Shown: one piece after another, positions 10,405 to 19,519 of the stretch
Layout: each line of letters begins with the position of its first letter
How positions within the stretch are numbered: the stretch's first letter is position 1
NCBI GenBank assembly: GCA_025360065.1
Contig: JANYCX010000192.1
Coordinates: 1-38,427 of the forward strand
DNA: 38,427 bases
Direction: 5' to 3'
From: Acetobacteraceae bacterium
GTDB taxonomy: Bacteria > Pseudomonadota > Alphaproteobacteria > Acetobacterales > Acetobacteraceae
Position numbers and translations under genes: made by a program
Notes under the pieces: model-generated
What the model was told of the DNA's origin: nothing
Databases searched by the model: none
What the model saw: the letters and a program-made list of their open reading frames with translations, nothing else

Positions 10405-11061
10405 ATGTTTCCGACCAGATTAGCCGATGGCTACCGGAGCTTCCTCTCCGGGCGCTTCGATGATGAACAAACCCGGTATCGCGACCTCGCCGATCAGGGC
10501 CAGCGGCCTGAAATCATGGTGATCGGCTGCATCGATTCGCGGGTGTCCCCCGAAGTGATCTTCGATGCCGCACCCGGCGAAATCCTGGTGGCGCGCAATG
10601 TCGCCAATCTGGTGCCGCGCTACGAACCTGGCGGCGACAGCCAACACGGCACCTCAGCGGCGCTCGAGTTCGCCATCGTGGCGCTTGGGGTGCGACATAT
10701 CGTGGTACTCGGGCACGCGCTATGCGGTGGCATTCGCGCCTATGCCGATGGCATCGATCCGCTGTCGTCAGGCGATTTCATCGGCCGCTGGATGTCGCAA
10801 ATCGCCCCCGCAGCGGCCGAACTGGGGCCGCGCGGCCCGGATTTTCAGACAAAGCTGGAATTGGCGTCGGTTGCACTCAGCCTGCGCAATTTGATGACAT
10901 TTCCCTGGATCTACCGGCGCGTCGAGAGCGGAACCCTGGCACTGCACGGGGCCTATTTCGGCGTCGCGTCCGGACAGTTGCTGGTGCGCGACCCCGCGAC
11001 CGGCGCGTTCACCCCGATTGCTGACGGGCGGCGGCCTTTGCGTTGCGACGCGGAAAAATAA
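10405..11061 (+). CDS. Beta-class carbonic anhydrase
   Basis: Zn-ligand motifs 'CIDSR' and 'GHALCGG'; 'ARNVANLVP'; ATG immediately follows the xrtA stop codon (TAG/ATG). Confidence 0.93.
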   Translation: MFPTRLADGYRSFLSGRFDDEQTRYRDLADQGQRPEIMVIGCIDSRVSPEVIFDAAPGEILVARNVANLVPRYEPGGDSQHGTSAALEFAIVALGVRHIVVLGHALCGGIRAYADGIDPLSSGDFIGRWMSQIAPAAAELGPRGPDFQTKLELASVALSLRNLMTFPWIYRRVESGTLALHGAYFGVASGQLLVRDPATGAFTPIADGRRPLRCDAEK

Positions 11062-11076
11062 TCGGTTCGGGCGGCA

Positions 11077-12591
11077 TCACCCTTCTTCAACAAAGGCCTT
11101 TTCCCGCGCGCGGCGGATGAACGGCAGAATGACCATCAACAGCAGCACCGCGGCGATAATCAGAAATGCGAGGCTCAGCGGACGTTCGACAAAGACATAC
11201 GGGTCCCCGCGCGACAGCAGCATGGCGCGGCGCAGATAGGTCTCCATCAACGGCCCGAGGATGAAGCCCAGCAGCATCGGCGCTGGCTCGCAGTCAAGCT
11301 TGACGAACAAATAGCCCGCCACACCAAAGAAGGCGATCAGCAGGACTTCATCAGCCGAATTATTTAGGCTGTACACGCCGATACAGCAGAAGAACAAGAT
11401 GGCGATCGACAGCAGCCGATACGGCACCATCAGCATCTTCACCCAGATGCCAACCAGCGGCAGGTTGAACACCACCAGCATCAGATTGCCGACCCACATG
11501 CTGACGATCATGCCCCAGAACAGGCCGGGCTTTTCGGTCATCACCTGCGGACCAGGCACGATGCCATGGATCATCATGCCGCCGACCATCATCGCCATCA
11601 CCGCGTTCGATGGAATGCCCAAAGTCAGCATCGGAATAAAGGATGTTTGCGCCGCGGCGTTATTGGCGCTTTCCGGGCCGGCCACACCCTGGATCATGCC
11701 GGTGCCGAATTTCTCCGGGGTCTTGGATATGCGTTTTTCCAGCGTGTAGGCGGAAAAGCTCGCCAGCACCGCGCCGCCGCCGGGCAGGATGCCGAGCACG
11801 CTGCCCAAGGCGGTGCCGCGCACCATGGCGCCAAACGACTCCTTCAAATCCTTGACCGTCGGCATCAGCCCGCTGACCTTGGAACTCAGCAAGTCGCGGC
11901 GCTGTTTGTTGGTCAGGTTGGCCATAATCTCGTTCAGACCAAACACCCCCATGGCGATCGGCACGAAGTTGATGCCGTCGTAGAGAATGTCGACACCGAA
12001 GGTGAAGCGGAGGTTCCCCGTATTCACATCGGTGCCGCAAATCCCCAGCAGCAGGCCAAGGAAGATCATCCCCAGCGCCTTGATCACCGAGCCATGTGCC
12101 ATCACCACCGCGGTTACCAGGCCCAAAACCATCAGTGAACAATAATCCGCCGGGGCAAATTGTTGCGCCAGCACCGTAAGCGGCGGTGCGGCGACCGCGA
12201 TCAGGAACGTCGCCACAGTGCCAGCGAAGAACGACCCGATCGCCGCAATCGCCAGCGCAGGCCCAGCACGCCCCTGGCGCGCCATCGCATAGCCGTCCAG
12301 ACAGGTGACAACCGAGGACGACTCACCCGGCAAATTCACCAGAATAGCTGTCGTCGAGCCACCATACTGGGCGCCGTAATAAATGCCGGCGAGCATGATC
12401 AGCGCGCCTTCGGCCGGCAAATAATAGGTCACCGGCAGCAGCAGCGCCATCGTCGCCACCGGGCCAACCCCTGGCAGCACCCCGATTGCTGTGCCCACCA
12501 CCGCCCCGACAAGGCACCAGAACAGGTTTTGCAGCGTGAGGGCGACCGAAAAACCGAGGGCAAGATTATCGAGGAGGGAACTCAGTTCCAT
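11077..12591 (-). CDS. tctA: Tripartite tricarboxylate transporter large permease TctA
   Basis: Start MELSSLLDNLALGFSVALTLQNLFWCLVGAVVGTAIGVLPGVGP; 'GIYYGAQYGGSTTAILVNLPGESSSVVTCLDGY' TctA signature. The longer ORF to 12999 runs antisense-frame through tctB. Confidence 0.93.
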   Translation of the reverse strand: MELSSLLDNLALGFSVALTLQNLFWCLVGAVVGTAIGVLPGVGPVATMALLLPVTYYLPAEGALIMLAGIYYGAQYGGSTTAILVNLPGESSSVVTCLDGYAMARQGRAGPALAIAAIGSFFAGTVATFLIAVAAPPLTVLAQQFAPADYCSLMVLGLVTAVVMAHGSVIKALGMIFLGLLLGICGTDVNTGNLRFTFGVDILYDGINFVPIAMGVFGLNEIMANLTNKQRRDLLSSKVSGLMPTVKDLKESFGAMVRGTALGSVLGILPGGGAVLASFSAYTLEKRISKTPEKFGTGMIQGVAGPESANNAAAQTSFIPMLTLGIPSNAVMAMMVGGMMIHGIVPGPQVMTEKPGLFWGMIVSMWVGNLMLVVFNLPLVGIWVKMLMVPYRLLSIAILFFCCIGVYSLNNSADEVLLIAFFGVAGYLFVKLDCEPAPMLLGFILGPLMETYLRRAMLLSRGDPYVFVERPLSLAFLIIAAVLLLMVILPFIRRAREKAFVEEG

Positions 12592-13055
12592 GGGAAAACC
12601 TTGATCGGCATACCGAGACCCCAGATGAAAATGCCAACGCCAAGCACCAGCATGATGGCCAGAAAGATCGACAACTCCCGCAGGCGATGTCCATCGCCCG
12701 CCAGCGCACCCAGCCCCATCAGCACCGCCATGCTGACCACCAGCCCGGCAGGCTCGATCAGGAGCCCGAAACATACCGCCGCCAGGGTAATCAGAATGAC
12801 CGGCCGCCACGCCCAGCCGGTCAGACGCGGACCATCGGTCAGCAAACCTTTGACGAAAACGATGGCGCCAACCGCGATCAATCCCCAACTGAGCAGCCAC
12901 GGGAATACCCCGCTGCCCAGGCGCAACGGCGTGCCCATCGGATAGTCGCGGCCAACCCACAGCGCGCCGGCGCCGATCAGCGCGAACATCGCACCGCACA
13001 ACAGATCCTGCCCGCTGCGGATACCGCCCTGGGGTGTTTGGTCGCCCTCCGTCAT
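12582..13055 (-). CDS. tctB: Tripartite tricarboxylate transporter small permease TctB
   Basis: 'GQDLLCGAMFALIGAGALWVGRDYPMGTPLRLGSGVFPWLLSWGLIAVGAI', four TM segments; overlaps tctA start. Start could also be 13112. Confidence 0.85.
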   Translation of the reverse strand: MTEGDQTPQGGIRSGQDLLCGAMFALIGAGALWVGRDYPMGTPLRLGSGVFPWLLSWGLIAVGAIVFVKGLLTDGPRLTGWAWRPVILITLAAVCFGLLIEPAGLVVSMAVLMGLGALAGDGHRLRELSIFLAIMLVLGVGIFIWGLGMPIKVFPWN

Positions 13056-13261
13056 GGCGTCGCTGTCATGGTTTTGTCGCTTCCCTACCCGTGCTGTCGA
13101 TTCACCGTTCATGACGGTGATTGGGGCATTGTTTGCCTGCCCGATGCCACCTTGTCGAGCAGGAAAGCGGGGCCAAGCTTGCCGACCACGCGCGAACCCG
13201 CCATGTTGGAGGTTGGTCAAGGCGGGCACTGGTACGACCCGCCACCGTGGAGAAACATAGT

Positions 13262-14236
13262 ATGCAACGCCGTACATTGGTGACTTCCCTGTTCGGCCTT
13301 GCCGCGCCCGCCGTGCTCGGTGGCCGTGCCGCCAATGCCCAAGCGGCCTGGCCGACCAAGCCGGTGAAGCTCATTCTTCCTTATGCGCCCGGCGGCTCCA
13401 CCGATTTCATCGGTCGGCCCTGGGCTGACAAGCTCGGTCAGGCATTTGGCCACCCCTTTGTGGTGGATAACCGCGGCGGTGCATCCGGTGCGATCGGGGT
13501 TGAGGCCGTGGCCAAGGCGCCGCCCGATGGCTACACTTTTCTGCTGACGCCCAACGCGCCGCTCACCGTGCTGCCGCATTTGCGCAAGTTGGCGTACAGT
13601 CTGCCCAAGGATCTGGTGCCAGTATCCCGGATGGGTGACCTGGTCTGCGGTTTCACCATCGTTCCCTCGCTGGGCATTAATTCAATCGCCGAACTCGTCG
13701 CTTACGCCAAAAAGAACCCCGGCAAGCTGGCGTTCGGCTCGGCCGGTCCCGGCACATCGACCCATATGCGCATCGAGGCGCTGAAGGCCGCTGCCGGCAT
13801 CGATATCCTGCACGTGCCCTATCGTGGCAGCGCCGACGCGTTAAACGATCTGCTGTCGGGCAACGTGCAGATCATGAACGAGATCATCGTGATCCCGCAT
13901 GTGCGCAGCGGTAAACTGAAGCTGCTGAACGTCAACAACGCGACCCGCCATCCGGAGTTCCCCGCCGTGCCGACCCTGGCCGAGGCAGGCTACCCTGGCA
14001 TCGACGTGCCGGTTTGGTATTCAGTGTGGGCACCGGCCGGCACCCCCAAGGAAATCGTCGCCGCTTTTAATGCGAAAGTGACCGAAATCGCCGCAACCGA
14101 CGACATGAAGGCCCGCATGCAAGCGATCAACGTGGTGGTGCCGTTGCAAAAGCCTGATGATATCAGCGCCCATTGGGGCGTGGACTCGGCGGCCAACGCC
14201 AAGTTGATCCGCGAGGCCAAGATCACCCTGGACTGA
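13262..14236 (+). CDS. Tripartite tricarboxylate transporter substrate-binding protein (Bug/TctC)
   Basis: Signal peptide 'MQRRTLVTSLFGLAAPAVLGGRAANAQA', 'WPTKPVKLILPYAPGGSTDFIGR', 'FVVDNRGGASGAIGVEAVAKAPPDGYTFL'. Confidence 0.92.
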   Translation: MQRRTLVTSLFGLAAPAVLGGRAANAQAAWPTKPVKLILPYAPGGSTDFIGRPWADKLGQAFGHPFVVDNRGGASGAIGVEAVAKAPPDGYTFLLTPNAPLTVLPHLRKLAYSLPKDLVPVSRMGDLVCGFTIVPSLGINSIAELVAYAKKNPGKLAFGSAGPGTSTHMRIEALKAAAGIDILHVPYRGSADALNDLLSGNVQIMNEIIVIPHVRSGKLKLLNVNNATRHPEFPAVPTLAEAGYPGIDVPVWYSVWAPAGTPKEIVAAFNAKVTEIAATDDMKARMQAINVVVPLQKPDDISAHWGVDSAANAKLIREAKITLD

Positions 14237-14243
14237 TCGCGCC

Positions 14244-15386
14244 TTAACCTGGCGGCTTCTTTCGATCCCCGTTGCGCCGCAACAGGAACTCGCGACCAAC
14301 CTTGACCATTGGCGTGCCGCCATAGTCCACAATATCGGCGGTCGCATAGGTCTCGGTCCAGGCATCGGGAATAAAACTGCCGGTGCCAACCACATCGACC
14401 GGCGCCTTGGCATCCGCCATCACCCGGCATTTATCGACGCCGAAGCCGGACGAGGCGACAATCCGCACCAGCGGGAAACCCGCCGCATCGAGCGCTTCAC
14501 GCATCCGCCAGATCGCGGCCGCTGATACGCCAGTGCCGATCAGATAACGCAATTCGGTTTCGCTGCGGTAGCGCCTGATCGCCCCGGGCGCGTGGCGTTC
14601 GAGCACGGCGTAGCTTTCCGCCGGATCGAGCCCTTCGAGGAAGCGCCCGCCATGGGTATCAAGCCGGACCTGCATCCGCCCGGCGCGGGCAAGATCGGGG
14701 AAGCGCTGGCAGACTGCGAGCCCGTCGGTCACTTCGCGGCCAAAATAATCAACCAGCACGGTCAAGACTTCGTCGGGGAAAGTTTCGTGGAACATTTCGG
14801 CGGCGCGCACCGTACTGCCGGCATAACCGATCAGGGCGTGCGGCATGGTACCCATGCCGATCTTGCCGCCATACCAATGCGCGGTGCCATCATTGGCGTT
14901 GCCGACAAAGCCTTTCGCGCCTTCGCGCTGGGCGGCGGCACTGCCGACCGAGGCGCCATACGCCATCATTTCCTGCATTTCGGCGCCGGCACAGTGGCGG
15001 GCATCCATGGCGAGGAAGGCCACGCCGGGCAGTGACAGGCACATCTGATAGGCGTTATGGGCGGCAACGCAGGCCGGGCCGATCTTTTGCAGCATAATGG
15101 TTTCAAGATCGGACAGTAGCGCGAAACTGCCACTGATATAGACCAAAGGTTCACCCGCGCCGGTCCAACTGCCTTCCGGATGGGTCACATCAATGTCGAA
15201 CGACGTGCCCCGTTCTTTCGCAACCGCTTGGACCCAGTCCAGCATCAACCGTGGCGCGGACACCACCGGCCGACGCAGGAACACCGCGTAAGTGACGCGC
15301 TGATCGCCGAAGCGCTGCACCACCTGGCGGGTGCGATTGAAATAAACATCGGTGCGCGCGGCGATGTCTGCCGCCAGATTGTCCAT
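14244..15386 (-). CDS. Nicotinate phosphoribosyltransferase family protein
   Basis: 'ARTDVYFNRT', 'GTMPHALIGYAGSTVRAAEMFHETFPD', 'VRLDTHGGRFLEG', 'SSGFGVDKCRVMADAKAPVDVVGTGSF'. Confidence 0.85.
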   Translation of the reverse strand: MDNLAADIAARTDVYFNRTRQVVQRFGDQRVTYAVFLRRPVVSAPRLMLDWVQAVAKERGTSFDIDVTHPEGSWTGAGEPLVYISGSFALLSDLETIMLQKIGPACVAAHNAYQMCLSLPGVAFLAMDARHCAGAEMQEMMAYGASVGSAAAQREGAKGFVGNANDGTAHWYGGKIGMGTMPHALIGYAGSTVRAAEMFHETFPDEVLTVLVDYFGREVTDGLAVCQRFPDLARAGRMQVRLDTHGGRFLEGLDPAESYAVLERHAPGAIRRYRSETELRYLIGTGVSAAAIWRMREALDAAGFPLVRIVASSGFGVDKCRVMADAKAPVDVVGTGSFIPDAWTETYATADIVDYGGTPMVKVGREFLLRRNGDRKKPPG

Positions 15387-15390
15387 GTCC

Positions 15391-16770
15391 CTACTGCGCC
15401 GCAGCGGCGAGGGGGGTGAAGTCTCGGCGGCGCTTCAGTTCCTCCGACACCAGGAAGGCAAGTTCGAGCGATTGTTCGGCGTTGAGGCGCGGATCGCAGA
15501 AGGTTTCATAACGATCGGCGAGATCGGCTTCCGATAATTGATGCGCGCCGCCGATGCACTCGGTGACTTCGCGGCCGGTCATCTCGACATGTACCCCGCC
15601 CGCCCAGGTGCCTTCGGCGGCATGGACGTTGAAGAAGCCGCTGACCTCCCCCAGGATTGCGTCAAAGCTGCGGGTCTTGGTTTTATTCGCCGTGCTGATG
15701 GTGTTGCCGTGCATTGGATCGCACAGCCACACGACTTTTTTGCCGGCGCGTTTGACCGCGCGGACCAGCGGTGCCAGCAGGGTTTCGACCTTGTCAGCAC
15801 CCATCCGGCTGATGAGGGTCATGCGGCCGGCTTCATTGGCGGGATTGAGCGTGTCGATCAGGCGCAGCAAATCATCGACGCTGGTGGTCGGCCCTACCTT
15901 GAGGCCAAGCGGGTTTTTCACCCCGCGCAGGAATTCGACATGGGCATGGTCGGGCTGGCGGGTGCGGTCGCCGATCCACAGGAAATGCGCGGAACACGCG
16001 TACCAGTCACCCGAAGTTGAATCGACCCGGGTCAGCGCCTGTTCGTACGGCAGCAGCAGGGCCTCGTGGCTGGTATAAAAATCGGTCTCACGGATTTGCG
16101 GGGTGGATGTGCTGGTCATCCCGCAAGCGGCCATAAAGGCAAGGGTTTCGTCGATCCGCGACGCGAGATCCTGGTAGCGCGCGGCAAGCGGGGAGCGCGC
16201 CGCGAATTCGAGGTTCCAGCGATGGACTTCGTGCAAATCCGAATATCCACCGGTCGCGAAGGCACGCAGTAGGTTCAATGATCCAGCCGACTGAAAATAT
16301 CCGGTTTCCATCCGCGCCGGATCGGGGATGCGCGATGCCGCATCGAAGCCTGGGCCGTTGATGATGTCGCCGCGATAGCTCGGCAGGGTTTCGCCGCCGA
16401 TGGTTTCGGTGTCACTGCTGCGCGGCTTGGCGAACTGCCCGGCCATGCGGCCCATTTTCACCACCGGCACGCCAGCGCCGAAGGTCAGCACGACCGCCAT
16501 TTGCAGCAGCACCCGGAAACTGTCGCGGATGATGTTGCCGGTGAAGTCCTGGAAGCTTTCCGCGCAATCGCCGCCTTGCAGCACAAACGCGCGGCCTTCG
16601 GCGACTTCGGCCAACGACGCCTTCAGCCGCCGCGCTTCACCGGCGAACACCAGCGGCGGATAGAGGCGCAATTTCGCCTCCATGGCCGCGAGTTTCTCGC
16701 CGTCCGGATAGGTCGGCATTTGCTTGATCGGCAGCGCGCGCCATGATTCCGGCGACCAGTTGGTGGGCAT
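15391..16770 (-). CDS. Class II 3-deoxy-7-phosphoheptulonate (DAHP) synthase
   Basis: '[19 protein letters not shown]', '[12 protein letters not shown]', '[24 protein letters not shown]', '[11 protein letters not shown]'. Confidence 0.95.
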   Translation of the reverse strand: MPTNWSPESWRALPIKQMPTYPDGEKLAAMEAKLRLYPPLVFAGEARRLKASLAEVAEGRAFVLQGGDCAESFQDFTGNIIRDSFRVLLQMAVVLTFGAGVPVVKMGRMAGQFAKPRSSDTETIGGETLPSYRGDIINGPGFDAASRIPDPARMETGYFQSAGSLNLLRAFATGGYSDLHEVHRWNLEFAARSPLAARYQDLASRIDETLAFMAACGMTSTSTPQIRETDFYTSHEALLLPYEQALTRVDSTSGDWYACSAHFLWIGDRTRQPDHAHVEFLRGVKNPLGLKVGPTTSVDDLLRLIDTLNPANEAGRMTLISRMGADKVETLLAPLVRAVKRAGKKVVWLCDPMHGNTISTANKTKTRSFDAILGEVSGFFNVHAAEGTWAGGVHVEMTGREVTECIGGAHQLSEADLADRYETFCDPRLNAEQSLELAFLVSEELKRRRDFTPLAAAAQ

Positions 16771-16897
16771 TGGGGCGTTTCTCCGCGACTTGTGGCGGGA
16801 AACTAGCGCGGATTGGGGGGCGGAGGGAACCGGGAGAGTGCATGGGTGGTGGGCGAAGGAAAGTTTATATCGAAAACATTACTAAATCGGGCAGCAG

Positions 16898-17386
16898 GTG
16901 CTCGGCAAGCCCGATACAGTCTGCTTCCTGTTCGTCCGCGACGACATCCGCCACAGCGTCGATTACCAAATGAACCCGGTCACCTGTCGGGCGTCCGACG
17001 TGCTGGCCCATCGCACCGGCTACTGCTTCGCCAAAAGCCATTTGCTGGCGGCGCTGTTGCGCGCCAATAGGATTCCGACGGGTTTTTGCTATCAGCGCCT
17101 GTCGATCGACGATGTTGGCCCGCCCTTCACCTTGCATGGCTTCAACGCAGTGTGGTTGCGGGATTTTGGCTGGTATCGGATCGACCCGCGCGGCGACAAG
17201 CCTGGCGTGGCAACCGCGTTTAACCCGCCGGTGGAGGCGCTGGCCTATGTGCCAAAGCTGCCGGGGGAGGCCGATTTGTCGGAAATCTGGCCCGATCCGT
17301 TGCCGGTGGCAGTGGATGGGCTACGTGCGGCGATGAGTTGGGACGGGTTTCTGGCGGCGCTGCCAGATATGAAGACTTTGGGATAG
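16898..17386 (+). CDS. Transglutaminase-like domain protein, apparently N-terminally truncated
   Basis: 'VRDDIRHSVDYQMNPVTCRASDVLAHRTGYCFAKSHLLAALLRANRIPTGFCYQRLS', 'LHGFNAVWL', 'WYRIDPRGD' (Cys/His/Asp triad); GTG start leaves only a few residues before the conserved core. Confidence 0.7.
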   Translation: MLGKPDTVCFLFVRDDIRHSVDYQMNPVTCRASDVLAHRTGYCFAKSHLLAALLRANRIPTGFCYQRLSIDDVGPPFTLHGFNAVWLRDFGWYRIDPRGDKPGVATAFNPPVEALAYVPKLPGEADLSEIWPDPLPVAVDGLRAAMSWDGFLAALPDMKTLG

Positions 17387-17452
17387 CCGGCTCCCGTTGA
17401 AGTGTAAGCATATTTGTGTATATTGAAGACGGTCAGTTTCGGATATGCCCCC

Positions 17453-17710
17453 ATGCCGCGTACCACCACCACCATGACAGTCCGCGTCAGCGGCGCACTG
17501 AGTGACTTCGTCGCTTCGAGTGTTGGCGAAACGGGCGCCTATGAAAATGTTAGCGAATATATCCGCGACCTTATTCGGCGCGACAAGGCGCAGGCCGAGC
17601 AGGCCGCGTTCGAGCGGTTGAAAGCTGAGTTGAAGCTCGCGTTTGCCGCGCCCGATACAAGCTATCAGACGCTGACCGCAGCGGAAATCATCGGCCGCAA
17701 TTCCCGATAA
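17453..17710 (+). CDS. parD: ParD-like type II antitoxin
   Basis: 'MPRTTTTMTVRVSGALSDFVASSVGETGAYENVSEYIRDLIRRDKAQAEQAAFERLKAEL' ribbon-helix-helix ParD pattern; 2 nt before a ParE-like gene. Confidence 0.85.
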   Translation: MPRTTTTMTVRVSGALSDFVASSVGETGAYENVSEYIRDLIRRDKAQAEQAAFERLKAELKLAFAAPDTSYQTLTAAEIIGRNSR

Positions 17711-17712
17711 TT

Positions 17713-18027
17713 ATGCCCGAAGTCCGAATTCAGGAAGCAGCGTCACATCGGCTCGATGAAATTTACCGTTATTCACGCGACCAATGGGGCACAGCCCGGG
17801 CTGATGAGTATCTTGCAGGCCTGTTTGCGGCATTCGACAAGCTCGCGAGCCACGCGGTGATCTCCGGCCCGGTCCCTGCCGAATTCGACGTCAAGGGCTT
17901 TGTCAGTCGCTATGAGAGGCATCTCATCTACTGGCGCAGGCTCGACAATGGCGATGCCGGCATTGTGACGATCCTGCACGAGCGGATGCATCACATTGAG
18001 CGGTTCCGACAGGATTTCGGGCTATAA
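17713..18027 (+). CDS. parE: ParE/RelE-family toxin
   Basis: 'QEAASHRLDEIYRYSRDQWGTARADEYLAGLFAAFDKLA...FVSRYERHLIYWRRLDNGDAGIVTILHERMH'. Confidence 0.87.
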   Translation: MPEVRIQEAASHRLDEIYRYSRDQWGTARADEYLAGLFAAFDKLASHAVISGPVPAEFDVKGFVSRYERHLIYWRRLDNGDAGIVTILHERMHHIERFRQDFGL

Positions 18028-18030
18028 CCC

Positions 18031-19398
18031 CTACTCCGCCGCCAACGCCCGCTCCCCCGCCACCCGCGTGCGCGTCCGCATCGTCACGAACTCCTCGCCT
18101 GCGGTCGGGTGAATCCCCACCGTGCGATCAAAATCCGCTTTCGTCGCGCCCGCATTGATCGCAATCGACAGGCCCTGGATAATCTCGGGCGCGTCCTCGC
18201 CCAGCATATGCGCGCCAACCACAAGCTGGCTCGCCTGATCGACAATCAGCTTCATCGTAGTTTTGCGCGCGCGGCCAGACAGCGTGTGCCGCATCGGGGT
18301 GAAACGGGAAATATAGATATCAACCGGCCCCTCGGCGGCGGCTTGGGCCTCGGTCAGGCCCACCGTGCCGATCGGAGGGGAGGTGAACACGGCCGTCGCC
18401 ACCCGGTCGAGATGCCATTTGCGCGGGCCGGCGCCATAAAGCCGTTCGGCCAGCGAATGGCCCTCGGCAATGGCAACGGGTGTCAGGTTCAACCGGTCAG
18501 TCACATCGCCAATGGCGAAGATATTGGCCTGCGAGGTGCCGCTTTCGGCATCCACCGCAATCGCGCCGTTCTTTTTGGTCAGCACGCCGGCGGCCTCCAG
18601 CCCGAGATCCTGGGTGTAGGCATGGCGGCCGAGGGCTGCAAATACCAGATCGGTTTCGATCACCCGCCCATCGGTCAGGGTGATGCGCTTGTGGGCATCG
18701 ATGCTGGCAATTTGGGCTTCGCGGATCAGGTTGATGCCTTGCGCTTGCAGGGATTCATCAAGCGCGGTGCGCATGTCTTCATCAAACCCACGCAGCGGCA
18801 AGGGTTGCCGGAAGATCAGATCGACTTTGGCCCCCAATCCAGCAAAAATCCCGGCGAATTCAACCGCAATATAACCACCGCCAAGAATGGCGATGCGCGG
18901 CGGCAGGTCGGGAAGATAGAACGCGTCATCGGAGATAATGCAGTGTTCCGCGCCGGGGAAATCCGGGCGGGTCGGGCGGCCACCCGTCGCGATCACGATA
19001 CGATCAGCGGTGACAGTTTTGCCACCAACGGAAATCGTATGGGCGTCGACCAGCTTGGCGCGGGCGTCAAACACAGTGCAGCCGGCACCATCCATCATGC
19101 GCTTGTAAATGGCCTGTAGCCGGTCGATTTCGCGGTCTTTCGCCGCGATCAGCGCGCCCCAGTTATGTTTGGCCGGCGCCACATCCCAGCCAAAGCCACG
19201 GCTGTCGTCCAGGCCCGCGCCATACTCGCTCGCCATCACCAGCAGCTTTTTCGGCACGCAGCCGATATTGACGCAGGTGCCGCCCCAAAAACGTTCCTCC
19301 GCCACGCCAACCCGGGCGCCGTGGCCGGCCGCGATGCGGGCGCAGCGAACGCCGCCGGAGCCGCCGCCGATGACAAAGAGGTCGAAGTCGTGGGGCAT
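18031..19398 (-). CDS. gor: Glutathione-disulfide reductase
   Basis: 'MPHDFDLFVIGGGSGGVRCARIAAGHGARVGVAEERFWGGTCVNIGCVPKKLLVMASEY' redox-active CVNIGC; 'VGIHPTAGEEFVTMRTRTR' C-terminus. Confidence 0.93.
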   Translation of the reverse strand: MPHDFDLFVIGGGSGGVRCARIAAGHGARVGVAEERFWGGTCVNIGCVPKKLLVMASEYGAGLDDSRGFGWDVAPAKHNWGALIAAKDREIDRLQAIYKRMMDGAGCTVFDARAKLVDAHTISVGGKTVTADRIVIATGGRPTRPDFPGAEHCIISDDAFYLPDLPPRIAILGGGYIAVEFAGIFAGLGAKVDLIFRQPLPLRGFDEDMRTALDESLQAQGINLIREAQIASIDAHKRITLTDGRVIETDLVFAALGRHAYTQDLGLEAAGVLTKKNGAIAVDAESGTSQANIFAIGDVTDRLNLTPVAIAEGHSLAERLYGAGPRKWHLDRVATAVFTSPPIGTVGLTEAQAAAEGPVDIYISRFTPMRHTLSGRARKTTMKLIVDQASQLVVGAHMLGEDAPEIIQGLSIAINAGATKADFDRTVGIHPTAGEEFVTMRTRTRVAGERALAAE

Positions 19399-19420
19399 TG
19401 AGGTTCTCCGCAGAAAGAAA

Positions 19421-19456
19421 TTCTTTTTGTGAACAAAAAGAACCAAAAAAACTTTT
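19421..19456 (-). repeat. AT-rich palindromic repeat, copy A
   Basis: On - strand: aaaagtttttttggttctttttgttcacaaaaagaa; 10-bp perfect arms TTCTTTTTGT/ACAAAAAGAA (19421-19430 / 19433-19442). Confidence 0.88.
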
Positions 19457-19519
19457 TGATACTGGCGCACTATGGCTTGTGCGCACTTGGAACCGAAATC
19501 AGCGCTTCTTTACGCCTAC

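Noticed and set aside
12592-12999. N-terminal extension of the tctA ORF
   Set aside because: Runs out of frame through tctB; TctA homology starts at MELSSLLDN (12591).
18109-19119. 336-aa plus-strand ORF
   Set aside because: Antisense shadow of glutathione reductase.
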